A DNA stretch of 49,536 nucleotides from a virus. The stretch lies in the IMG/VR virus record IMGVR_UViG_3300045922_001009, positions 1-49,536 of that record, one strand, 5' to 3'. The position numbers and the translations under genes are program-made. How positions within the stretch are numbered: the first letter of the stretch is position 1; every line of letters starts with the position of its first letter. Below the pieces are notes generated by a model, which saw only the letters and a program-made list of their open reading frames with translations, was not told the DNA's origin and searched no databases. Shown here piece by piece: positions 37,858 through 45,614 of the stretch.

Positions 37858-37858
37858 C

Positions 37859-39505
37859 GTGCCCGGCGACCCGTTCAAGAGCGTCACGCCCGGCCAGCGG
37901 CTGGAGATCCCGGCGGCGGCGTACAACGCGTTCCTCGAGGCCGCCCGGAAAACTCGCGGCCGGCTGCACGAGACCGACCGCGACGAGGCCGACCTGTTCC
38001 GCCAGACGGGCATCGTGAAGGTGCGGAACACGACCGGCGTGGCGCTCTCCCGGTTCGCGGTCCTCGCGCTATCCGGCCCGATCGTCGGGCCGCTGGACAA
38101 CCTGTCGGAGTTCCAGACCCGCGTCACGTTCGACGGCGGCGTACCCGAAGACCCACCGGCCGTCGGTCGGTTCGCGGTACTGCTCGACCCGCTCGACGCC
38201 GGTGCCATCGGCCGGGGGGTCGTCGCGGGGGTAACGCCGGTGCGGTTGGGGGTCGATCCCAGTTACCGATACGAGTTCGCCGAGGTCGGGCCGGGCGGCA
38301 CGCAATCGCTCCGCAACGCTCCGGCGGGGTCCGCGCGGGTGCTGTGGGTCGAGGAGACCGGGTCGGTCGAGCGGTGGGCCGTCGTGCGGCTGGGGGACGG
38401 GGAGGACCACGTCCGGTTCCGGCTGACCGGGTCGCTGGCGCGGTGCGGCTCCGCGCCGGCGAAGCTGGTCGTGTTCCGGGACGGCAAGTGGTGCCCCGTC
38501 GAGGCGACGATCACCGTCCACGACGCCATCGGCGTCGTCTGCCCGGAACTCTGCAAGGCGATGGGTTCGTCGGGGAGCGGCTGCGGCTGCCCGCCGGCGA
38601 CCTCGGTCCCGGCCGGCACCTACGGCGTCGCCAAGTACTACGCGGACAGCCGCAAGTGGGAAGTCCTGGCCCTCGGCGAGGGGTGCTGCGATTCCTCGTC
38701 GTCGGGATCCTCCTCGGATTCGTCCTCGGGATCTTCGTCCGGATCGTCGTCGGGTTCCTCCTCGGGCAGTTCCTCCGGCAGTTCGAGCGGCGGGTCGTCG
38801 AGCGGCCCGCCCGGCGTCACGGTCACCGAGACCGACGTCCGGTGCGAGGCCGGCAAGCTCAACGTCTACACACGGACGATCACGCTGCGGATCGAAAACG
38901 GGGCGCTGACCAAGGAAGAAGGCGCGTGGCAGTTCAGCCACCCGGCCGGGTGTTGCTGCTGCGAGGGTTGCACCAGCGGGTCGAGCAGCGGCTCATCCGG
39001 TGTCTCGTCGAGCGGATCATCGAGCGGTTACGACAGCAGCTCGTCCGGATACGAGAGCAGCTCCTCACTCCCGCCGCCGAGCAGTAGCGCCGACGACTCA
39101 TCGTCCGGCGGCCCGCTCCCCTCGTCGAGCGCCGTGGACGACGGCTCGTCCGGCGTGACCCACTCCTCGAGCGGGATCGACACGTCCAGCGGGCCGAGCG
39201 GCAGTGGGGACGAGGCGTCCTCCAGCGCCCCGCTCCCGTCGTCGAGCGCGGCGGACGACACGTCTTCGTGGGTCGTCCACTCGTCCAGCGGGATCGACCT
39301 GCCGACCTCCAGCGCGGCGGACACGCCGAGCGGCAGTGGCGACCCGTCGTCCAGCGCGATCGATGTGTCATCGTCGAGCGACAGTGGATCATCCTCGGGG
39401 TCGAGCGGAAGCTCCTCGGACGGGAGTAGCGGGAGCGACGGCGACTCGGGTTCGTCCTCCGGTGACGGGCTGCCGGGTCCGTCATCCAGTGTGGTGGAGG
39501 TCTGA
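37859..39505 (+). CDS. Serine-rich tail protein (tail tip or fibre candidate)
   Basis: The first 280 residues of this 548-residue protein are structured (FKSVTPGQRLEIPAAAYNAFLEAARK, then GIVKVRNTTG and barrel-like strands). They are followed by a Cys-rich segment (CPELCKAMG, GCGCPP, CCDSSSSG) and then long low-complexity runs of Ser-Ser-Gly and Ser-Ser-Ser with Asp and Pro, interrupted by a beta domain (VRCEAGKLNVYTRTITLRIENGALTKE) and CCCCEGC. GTG 37859 has GGAGG nearby. The Ser-rich C-terminus resembles substrates of O-glycosylation, and three glycan-enzyme genes follow directly. Confidence 0.8.
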   Translation: MPGDPFKSVTPGQRLEIPAAAYNAFLEAARKTRGRLHETDRDEADLFRQTGIVKVRNTTGVALSRFAVLALSGPIVGPLDNLSEFQTRVTFDGGVPEDPPAVGRFAVLLDPLDAGAIGRGVVAGVTPVRLGVDPSYRYEFAEVGPGGTQSLRNAPAGSARVLWVEETGSVERWAVVRLGDGEDHVRFRLTGSLARCGSAPAKLVVFRDGKWCPVEATITVHDAIGVVCPELCKAMGSSGSGCGCPPATSVPAGTYGVAKYYADSRKWEVLALGEGCCDSSSSGSSSDSSSGSSSGSSSGSSSGSSSGSSSGGSSSGPPGVTVTETDVRCEAGKLNVYTRTITLRIENGALTKEEGAWQFSHPAGCCCCEGCTSGSSSGSSGVSSSGSSSGYDSSSSGYESSSSLPPPSSSADDSSSGGPLPSSSAVDDGSSGVTHSSSGIDTSSGPSGSGDEASSSAPLPSSSAADDTSSWVVHSSSGIDLPTSSAADTPSGSGDPSSSAIDVSSSSDSGSSSGSSGSSSDGSSGSDGDSGSSSGDGLPGPSSSVVEV

Positions 39506-39510
39506 ACGCG

Positions 39511-40575
39511 ATGCGTGTCTTCCTGATCGGCTACCCCGGCGAGATGGGCGGGGCCAACACCGAGGCCTGGCACACGGTCAAGCTGTGGCGGCGCTACGGC
39601 GTCGAGGTCCGCCTGATCCCGACGTGGTGGGCGAACGACCGCTGGCGGGCGCGGCTCGACGCGCTGGGTTGCACGACCCACCAGGTCCGCCCCGAGGAGC
39701 TGGAGCGCGTGCCCGGCCTGGCGGGTTCGCCCGTGGTCTCGTTCTGCAACGCCGAGTTCATGGCGCACGCCCACCGCTTCCGCGCGCTGGGCTGCCCCAT
39801 CGTCTGGGTCAACTGCATGACCTTCCTGTTCGAGCACGAGAGGCGGTTCTTCGCAAAGCACGGACCGGCCGACGCGATGGTCTACCAGTCCGAGTTCCAG
39901 CGAGTGGAGATCGAGCCGAAGCTTGCGGAGTTCGGGTACGACCCGGCGACCGGGCACCTGATCCGGGGTGCGTTCGACCTCACCGAGTGGGAGTTCCGCC
40001 CGCGCCCGCACGCGAAGGGCGAGCCGTTCTTCGTCGGGCGGGTGGCACGTCCCGACGCCGACAAGTGGTCGAGCAACACCTGGCCGATCTACGAGCGCAT
40101 CCAGGTCCGCAACAAGCGGGCCTTCATGCTCGGGATGGACGACCGCACCCACGCGAAGCTCGGCAAGCCGCCGGCGTGGGCCGACTGCCTGAAACCGATG
40201 GCGATCACCCCGCAGCAGTTCTTCGCCACACTGCACTGCCTGCTGCCGGTCAACGGCGGGGCCCGCGAGAACTGGCCCCGCGCCGGCCTGGAGGCGATGG
40301 CCGCCGGCGTCCCCGTGGTCGCCCAGAACGAGTGGGGCTGGCGGGAGATGATCGACCACGCCGTGACCGGGTTCCTCGGCTCGTGCGACGAGGAACTGGC
40401 CCACTACGCCGCGACGCTCGCCTACGACGAGGAACTGCGCCTGCGGATCGCGCACGCCGCCCGCGAGCGGCTCGTCAACGAGTTCGCCAACCCGGACGTG
40501 ATCTGGGCTGGGTGGCGGCGGCTGTTCGCCGGGATCGGGCGACGTGCCGAGCCGGCGCTCGCGGAGGTCGCATGA
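39511..40575 (+). CDS. Family 4-like glycosyltransferase
   Basis: This 354-residue GT-B enzyme starts MRVFLIGYPGEMGGANTEAWHTVKLW, a nucleotide-binding beta strand and glycine loop. It has a C-terminal donor domain with GGARENWPRAGLEAMAAGVPVVAQNEWGWREMIDHAVTGFL, the GT4-type E-x7-E like signature and EMI-H--TG motif. It lies 5 bp after the serine-rich tail protein, in the same operon. The likely job is to glycosylate that protein or another virion or host surface component. The sugar is unknown. Confidence 0.85.
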   Translation: MRVFLIGYPGEMGGANTEAWHTVKLWRRYGVEVRLIPTWWANDRWRARLDALGCTTHQVRPEELERVPGLAGSPVVSFCNAEFMAHAHRFRALGCPIVWVNCMTFLFEHERRFFAKHGPADAMVYQSEFQRVEIEPKLAEFGYDPATGHLIRGAFDLTEWEFRPRPHAKGEPFFVGRVARPDADKWSSNTWPIYERIQVRNKRAFMLGMDDRTHAKLGKPPAWADCLKPMAITPQQFFATLHCLLPVNGGARENWPRAGLEAMAAGVPVVAQNEWGWREMIDHAVTGFLGSCDEELAHYAATLAYDEELRLRIAHAARERLVNEFANPDVIWAGWRRLFAGIGRRAEPALAEVA

Positions 40576-41078
40576 ACCCGTTCGCCACCCACATCCCCGT
40601 TCTGTTGGCGTGCATCCGGCGCACGACCGGCCCGGTCCTGGGGTTCGGGTCCGGCTGGTTCAGCACGCCGATCCTGAGCGCCTTCGCGGCCGGTCGCGTG
40701 GCCCGCACGGTCGAGGCCGACCCGCGCTGGTTCTCGGTCGTGTCATCCGTCTGCACCGAGCAGCCGGTGACGAAGCACAACCACCAGATCGTGTTCGTGC
40801 CCGACTATCAGCACGCCCCGATTCACGACCACGACTGGTCGGTCGTGCTGATCGACCACGAGCCGCCGCACCGCCGCGGGGTCGAGGTCGCGCGCCTCCA
40901 CGGCAAGTGCCGGTTGCTGATCGCCCACGACTCCCAGCACGACGCCTACGGGTACGGCCCCGCGTTCGGGCGCTTCAAGTACCGCTACACGTTCGACCGC
41001 CTCGTGCCCTGGACGACGGTCGTCAGCGACACCGACCCGCTCGACTGGCTCGACGCGGCCCTCCGCCCCCTGTGGTGA
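40572..41078 (+). CDS. SAM-methyltransferase-like protein
   Basis: This 168-residue protein has the pattern GPVLGFGSGWFSTPIL followed by RTVEADPRWFSVV, the loop and acidic residue used by class I methyltransferases. Further on it has WSVVLIDHEPPHRR and CRLLIAHDSQHDAYGYG. The fold appears complete although short. Its ATG overlaps the glycosyltransferase stop by four bases (ATGA). A sugar- or protein-methylating role beside glycosyltransferases is plausible. Confidence 0.7.
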   Translation: MNPFATHIPVLLACIRRTTGPVLGFGSGWFSTPILSAFAAGRVARTVEADPRWFSVVSSVCTEQPVTKHNHQIVFVPDYQHAPIHDHDWSVVLIDHEPPHRRGVEVARLHGKCRLLIAHDSQHDAYGYGPAFGRFKYRYTFDRLVPWTTVVSDTDPLDWLDAALRPLW

Positions 41079-41083
41079 ACCCC

Positions 41084-42721
41084 ATGAGACTGGCCGCGCT
41101 GTGCTGCACGTTCCACCGCCCGCACCTGCTCGGGCAGTTGATCGAGTCGTTCCTGCGCCAGGACCACCCACGTGAGCTCCGCGAGCTGGTCATCCTCGAC
41201 GACGCCGGGCAGTACGCCAACCAGACCGGCGACGGCTGGCGGCTGGTCTCGATCCCGGCCCGGGTCCGCACGCTCGGTGAGAAGCGGAACGCCTGCGCCG
41301 CGCTGGCCTCGCCCGACGCCGAGGGGCTCCTGGTCGCGGACGACGACGACATCTACCTGCCGCACTGGTTCCGGACGCAGGCCGAGGCGTTGCGTCGTGC
41401 CGAATGGTCGCGCCCCGGTCTGGTGCTGCTCGAACACGGCGGTGGACTCAAGGAGATAGACACCGGCGGCCTCTACCACGGCGGGTGGGCGTTGCGCCGG
41501 TCCGCGTTCGACCGGGTGCGGGGCTACGCGGCGATGAACAACGGCGAGGACCAGGAACTCGCCGGCCGGCTGGTCGAGGCGAAGGTGAGCGTCTGCGACC
41601 CGTGCGCGTTCGCGCCGCCGTTCTACCACTACCGCACCGACAACGGCAGCTACCACGTCAGCTACCTCGACGACCGCGGCTACGCCGACCTGGGCCGCCA
41701 GACGGCGACGACCGGGACCATCACTCCCGGCTGGCCTCGCGAGTTCGACAAGCTGCCGGTGGTCCGCCGCTTCACGTTCGGACCGCCCGCCTCGTCCCGC
41801 GACGGCAAGCTGCCCGTCGAGCTGATCGGCCCCGTCACCGCGCCCGGCCGCAACGGGCCGACGAACGGCATGTTCGCGCTCCAGAAGGCGCTGCGGAAGC
41901 GCATCGACGCCGGACTGGACTGGCTGTCGATCCGGCCGCTCCCGGTGAGCCGGGGCGCGGTGCCGTGGTTCTGGCACTGGGACGACCGGCGCTACGCGGT
42001 CTGGTGGGACTCGGAGGGGCTGCCGTTCGTGCAGGGCCCGAACCTGCTCTTCACGCACTCCGGGTCGCCCCGGATCGACGCCGAGGAGTGCGGCCTGCTC
42101 GACGCGGCCAACTGCCGGGCGATGTTCTGTCACAGCGGGTGGTATCGCGACCTGATCGCCCGGCACCGCGGCCCCGCGAACCAGTCGCCGATCGTCCTGT
42201 GGCCGTACCCCATCGACCCGTGGCCCGGCGAGCCGCTGCCCGACGAGTACGACTTGCTGATCTACGGCAAGAACGGCCACCGTCCGCAGCTGCTCGAGCA
42301 CCTGGCCGAGGTGTTCCCGCGCCACGTCCAGATCCACTACGGCCGCTACCACCGCGAGGAGTTGTTCGAGGCCGCGCGGCGGTCGCGGGCGTGCGCCTAC
42401 CTGGCCGACGACGACCACGGCCCGCTCGCGCTGCAGGAGATCCTGCTCGCCGGCTGTCCGGTCGTCGGCGTCCGCACGGGGGCCTCGTTCGTCCGCGACG
42501 GTGTGACCGGCATCCGGGTCGATCGCCTGCCGCCTGGAGCGCGGTGTGTGGCGAGCGACTTGGATGCGGTGGCCTTGGATGCCTACTTCAAATCCGTCCG
42601 TCGCGCGATGGAGTTGGACCGTCGATCCGTCCGTGCCGCCGCGGCCCAGGAGTTCACCACCGAGAGAATCGCCGATACAGTTCTCGCGCACCTCGACACA
42701 GCTCGCGGCCTGGCATCTTGA
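41084..42721 (+). CDS. Two-domain glycosyltransferase (GT2 + GT-B-like)
   Basis: This 545-residue protein starts at ATG 41084; GTG 41075, overlapping the upstream TGA, is an alternative start. The N-terminal domain is GT2 (LAALCCTFHRPHLL, LVILDDAGQY, VADDDDIYLPHWF with the DDDD metal site). The region YHGGWALRRSAFDRVRGYAAMNNGEDQEL completes it. Residues 240-545 form a second domain with GTB-like features (GPNLLFTHSG, DLLIYGKNGHRPQLLEHL, LALQEILLAGCPVVGVRTGAS). It could transfer two sugars or make a disaccharide. It is the last gene of the cluster. Confidence 0.83.
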   Translation: MRLAALCCTFHRPHLLGQLIESFLRQDHPRELRELVILDDAGQYANQTGDGWRLVSIPARVRTLGEKRNACAALASPDAEGLLVADDDDIYLPHWFRTQAEALRRAEWSRPGLVLLEHGGGLKEIDTGGLYHGGWALRRSAFDRVRGYAAMNNGEDQELAGRLVEAKVSVCDPCAFAPPFYHYRTDNGSYHVSYLDDRGYADLGRQTATTGTITPGWPREFDKLPVVRRFTFGPPASSRDGKLPVELIGPVTAPGRNGPTNGMFALQKALRKRIDAGLDWLSIRPLPVSRGAVPWFWHWDDRRYAVWWDSEGLPFVQGPNLLFTHSGSPRIDAEECGLLDAANCRAMFCHSGWYRDLIARHRGPANQSPIVLWPYPIDPWPGEPLPDEYDLLIYGKNGHRPQLLEHLAEVFPRHVQIHYGRYHREELFEAARRSRACAYLADDDHGPLALQEILLAGCPVVGVRTGASFVRDGVTGIRVDRLPPGARCVASDLDAVALDAYFKSVRRAMELDRRSVRAAAAQEFTTERIADTVLAHLDTARGLAS

Positions 42722-42823
42722 CCGCGTACACCGCCCAATCGTCCATTCTCCAGGCGAGGAGGCGCCGATAGACTGTCTCCTGCGGCATCGCTTGGCCCCA
42801 AGACACCACAACGGCTCGGCCCC
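42722..42823. other. Short non-coding gap, possible right prophage junction
   Basis: These 102 bases separate the phage glycosyltransferase cluster from the GT2-FkbM fusion whose relative lies in the left flank. No hairpin, promoter or repeat of the left-junction sequences was found by eye. Confidence 0.35.
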
Positions 42824-44227
42824 ATGTCCGTGTCCGGCGGGACTCTCGTCTCGGTCATCATGCCCGTCTTCGACGGTGCTCGGTTCCTCGACCGGGCCTT
42901 CGCCTCCCTCTGCGCCCAGACCTGCCCCGACTGGGAACTGCTCGCCGTGGACGACGCCTCGACGGATGACTCCCAGGCCCGGCTCGACGCCTTCGCCGCG
43001 TTCGACGCCCGTGTCCGCGTGTTTCGCCACCCGGTCAACCGGGGACAGGCAGCCGCCCGGAACACGGCCCTGCGGGCGGCCCGAGGCGAACTAGTCGCCT
43101 ACCTCGACCAAGACGACGAGTTCTACCCCAACCACTTGGAGCGGGCGTGGGGCCTCCGCAACCACGCTGACGTTTTTCTGTTCCAGTACGACCTCGTCGA
43201 GGAGCGAACGGGACACCCGGGGCTGGGCGGGGTGACCACCTACGACCCCGCCCACCGGCTGTCCTGCATGGCCGTTGAGACCATCGCCGTCCCGCTCGGG
43301 GTCGTCCACCGGCGCGACCTGCTCGACCGAACGGGACTCTTCGACGAGTCGCTCGGGAAGTACCGGGGCCAGGACGAGGACGGCGACCTGTGGCGGCGGT
43401 TCGCCCGAGCCGGTGCCCGGTTCCTGCCAGTCCCGGCCAAGAGCGGCCGCTACCACGTCCGCGCCGACAGCTTCGCCCGCGTCCGGCCGCCCGCGCCGAC
43501 CGAGAAGCCGGCACCCGCACCGGCCGCGCCCGGCGTGGTCGCCATCGAGGTCGCCCGGGGGACGGATCGGCACGTCCTGCGGATGCCGGCAGTTGACGCC
43601 TGGGTCGTCCGCCAACTGTTCGAGCGGGGCGAGTACGCAGGGGTCCGACCGGAGTGGCTGACCGCAGCTCCGGTCGTCGTGGACATCGGTGCGCACTGCG
43701 GGGCGTTCGCCCTATACGCCAAGTTGACCATCCGTCCGGCAGCCGTCCACTGCTTCGAGCCGTACCCGCCGCACGTCGAACTGCTCCGCGGCAACGTCGC
43801 GTCGCTCGCCGGGGTGACAGTTCACCCCGTTGGTTTGGGGCGAACCGACGGGACGGCCGAGTTGCTACTGGACTCGGGGTCCGGGGCCGGACATTCGACC
43901 GTTCCCTCCCTGGTTCCGAAGCCAGCTGCCCGCGTCCCTGTGGCGATCCGGGACGCCGCCGTCGCGTGGGACGAACTGGAGTTGGGCGAGGTGGATGTGC
44001 TGAAGGTGGACGCCGAGGGGATGGAAGCTGAGATTCTGGCGGCCCTCGGGCCGCGGCTGGCCCGGACGCGAGTCGTGCTGGTGGAGTACCACACGCCCGA
44101 CGACCGGCGTCAGGTGGACGGACTCCTTACTGGGCACTTGCTGTTCGGGGCGGTGATCCACTCGCCCCGAGTTGGGACGCTCAAGTACGTCCGGGCCGAC
44201 CTCGCCTCTTCGTCCACCCCATCTTGA
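42824..44227 (+). CDS. Bifunctional GT2 glycosyltransferase - FkbM methyltransferase fusion (paralogue)
   Basis: This 467-residue protein has the same plan as the fusion at 1343-2761: GT2 domain with VSVIMPVFDGARFL, VDDASTDDS and metal-binding DQDDE, linker KSGRYHVRADSFARV, then FkbM with VDIGAHCGAFALYAK, CFEPYPP, VLKVDAEGMEAEIL and VLVEYH. It would add a sugar and methylate it or a neighbouring group. It precedes a GT4 gene by 19 bp. Whether it belongs to the prophage or to the host flank is unclear. Its relation to the left-flank copy points to the host. Confidence 0.88.
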   Translation: MSVSGGTLVSVIMPVFDGARFLDRAFASLCAQTCPDWELLAVDDASTDDSQARLDAFAAFDARVRVFRHPVNRGQAAARNTALRAARGELVAYLDQDDEFYPNHLERAWGLRNHADVFLFQYDLVEERTGHPGLGGVTTYDPAHRLSCMAVETIAVPLGVVHRRDLLDRTGLFDESLGKYRGQDEDGDLWRRFARAGARFLPVPAKSGRYHVRADSFARVRPPAPTEKPAPAPAAPGVVAIEVARGTDRHVLRMPAVDAWVVRQLFERGEYAGVRPEWLTAAPVVVDIGAHCGAFALYAKLTIRPAAVHCFEPYPPHVELLRGNVASLAGVTVHPVGLGRTDGTAELLLDSGSGAGHSTVPSLVPKPAARVPVAIRDAAVAWDELELGEVDVLKVDAEGMEAEILAALGPRLARTRVVLVEYHTPDDRRQVDGLLTGHLLFGAVIHSPRVGTLKYVRADLASSSTPS

Positions 44228-44246
44228 ACCCCTCGCCAGCGAGCCG

Positions 44247-45452
44247 ATGATGCCACCGCGTGTGATGTTCGCGTCCTATCACTGCTACCACGACCCGGCG
44301 AGCGGGGCGGCGGTCTGCACCCGCGACCTGTTCGCGGCGCTGGCGGCGCGGGGGTGGCGGTGCGGGGCGTTCACCGGCCCGTTCCTCGACGACCCGGCCG
44401 CCACGCCGATCGGCGTTACACTCCTTGATCAGCCCGGGGTCACGAGTGCTCCCGGCACGGCCGGGGCGAGCAAGTTTGCCGTCCACACGGTTCCGGGGCC
44501 GGGCGGCTTCCCGGTCACGGTGTTCGCCCCCGACCCGCCCGCGCCGGCCAAACTCCCCTCACCGGAAGAGACCGTCGGGTTCCTGGCCATCCTCGCCGAG
44601 GCGATGCGGCGGTTCCGCCCAGAAGTCGTGCTGACCTACGGCGGCGACGCGGCGAGCCGGGGCGTCGTGCAGGTGGCGAGGAATGCCGGGGCGAAGGTGG
44701 CGTTCTTGCTGCACAACTTCGCGTACCCGGACGCGGCGGCGTTCGCCGGTTGCGACGCGGTGATCGTGCCGTCGCAGTTCAGCCGCGAGTACCACCGCAA
44801 GACGCTCGGGATCGAATGTGTTGCATTGCCACCGGTGATCGACGTGACCCGGGTGGCATGCGAACGTCCGGGCGGCGGACGATTCGTGACGTTCGTGAAC
44901 CCGATCCCGGAGAAGGGCGTGTTCTGGTTTGCTCGGCTGGCTGAGGTGCTTGGGCGGCAGCGACCCGACACCCCGCTCCTGGTGGTCGAGGGTCGTGGCC
45001 GTGCTGACTGGCTGGGGCGATGTGGTGTTGACCTTCGCGGCGTGACATCACTCCACCGGATGGCCAACACGCCGGACCCGCGGGCGTTCTACCAGCAGAC
45101 GCGGCTCGTCGTGATCCCGTCGTTGTGGCGCGAGTCGTTCGGGCGGGTGGCGGCGGAGGCGATGTTCAACGGCATCCCAGTCCTCGCCAGCGACCGCGGT
45201 GCGCTGCCGGAGGTGGTCGGAACCGGCGGGACATGCTTGTCGATCCCCGCGCACATCACACCGGAGACCCGAACCCCACCGTCGGCTGAGGAAGTCATCC
45301 CGTGGGTCGAGACGGTGATCGGTCTGTGGGAGGACGGAATGCGATACGAAGCGGCCTCCGCAGCCGCGAAATCGGCATCGGTAGCGTGGCACCCGGAGGA
45401 GGTGGTGCCGCGGTGGGAGGAGTTCCTGGCGTCCCTCGCAGTTGAGCGCTGA
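44247..45452 (+). CDS. Family 4-type glycosyltransferase (paralogue)
   Basis: The 401-residue enzyme has start MMPPRVMFASYHCYHDPASGAA. Both ATG 44247 and ATG 44250 fit. Shared signatures with the protein at 8295-9518 are VLTYGG, FVNPIPEKGVFWFAR, LLVVEGRGRADWLGRCG, MANTPDPRAFY and WRESFGRVAAEAMFNGIPVLAS, the last being the donor-binding E-x7-E region. It follows the GT2-FkbM fusion closely and is probably cotranscribed with it. It lies upstream of a giant surface protein, which may be the glycosylation target. Confidence 0.87.
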   Translation: MMPPRVMFASYHCYHDPASGAAVCTRDLFAALAARGWRCGAFTGPFLDDPAATPIGVTLLDQPGVTSAPGTAGASKFAVHTVPGPGGFPVTVFAPDPPAPAKLPSPEETVGFLAILAEAMRRFRPEVVLTYGGDAASRGVVQVARNAGAKVAFLLHNFAYPDAAAFAGCDAVIVPSQFSREYHRKTLGIECVALPPVIDVTRVACERPGGGRFVTFVNPIPEKGVFWFARLAEVLGRQRPDTPLLVVEGRGRADWLGRCGVDLRGVTSLHRMANTPDPRAFYQQTRLVVIPSLWRESFGRVAAEAMFNGIPVLASDRGALPEVVGTGGTCLSIPAHITPETRTPPSAEEVIPWVETVIGLWEDGMRYEAASAAAKSASVAWHPEEVVPRWEEFLASLAVER

Positions 45453-45466
45453 CCGGCTTCGGTCCA

Positions 45467-45482
45467 ACGCCCGTGTGGGCGT
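45467..45482 (+). terminator. Small hairpin after the GT4 gene
   Basis: ACGCCC pairs with GGGCGT around GTGT. It lies 14 bases after the stop codon with no T-tract, so it is only a weak terminator candidate. Confidence 0.3.
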
Positions 45483-45516
45483 ATCGTGAAGAACCCTGAA
45501 AATCGCCACGAGGGTG

Positions 45517-45545
45517 TTGACAGTGGGCAGGTCGCGCCACAAAAT
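45517..45545 (+). promoter_or_regulatory. Candidate sigma-70 promoter of the giant surface protein
   Basis: A perfect TTGACA (45517-45522) is followed after 17 bases by CAAAAT (45540-45545, four of six consensus bases), 69 bp before the ATG at 45615. Pattern match only. Confidence 0.4.
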
Positions 45546-45614
45546 CCAACCTTCGTTGACCCGATACCGAACCGCACGTCGCCTCCGGTTCGTCGCGTGC
45601 CGAGGATCGCACCC

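Larger units (their letters stand above)
9560..42721 (+). mobile_element. Prophage of a long-tailed (siphovirus-like) virus, approximate limits
   Basis: From the recombinase cassette to the glycosyltransferase cluster the genes follow a temperate-phage order: integrase, LexA-type repressor, sigma factor, replication and recombination, methyltransferase, terminase, portal, protease-capsid, connectors, tail tube, chaperones, tape measure and tail-tip proteins. Nearly all are on the plus strand with short overlaps. The only exception is the minus-strand block at 23327-24817. No virion gene is visibly broken, so the element may be functional. However, I see no holin or endolysin, and one small gene (21377-21583) has in-frame stops. 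The limits are approximate because no attachment-site pair was identified. The right end could lie near 42722-42823 or as far as 45453-45614. Confidence 0.85.

Noticed and set aside
38690-39490. Dense short repeats that might suggest a CRISPR array or minisatellite
   Set aside because: They are in-frame Ser/Gly codons of the tail protein with no regular repeat-spacer periodicity.
9519-45614. Matching attachment-site core at both ends of the prophage
   Set aside because: I compared the left junction with 42722-42823 and 45453-45614 by eye and found no convincing shared core, so none is annotated; an alignment tool could still find a short one.
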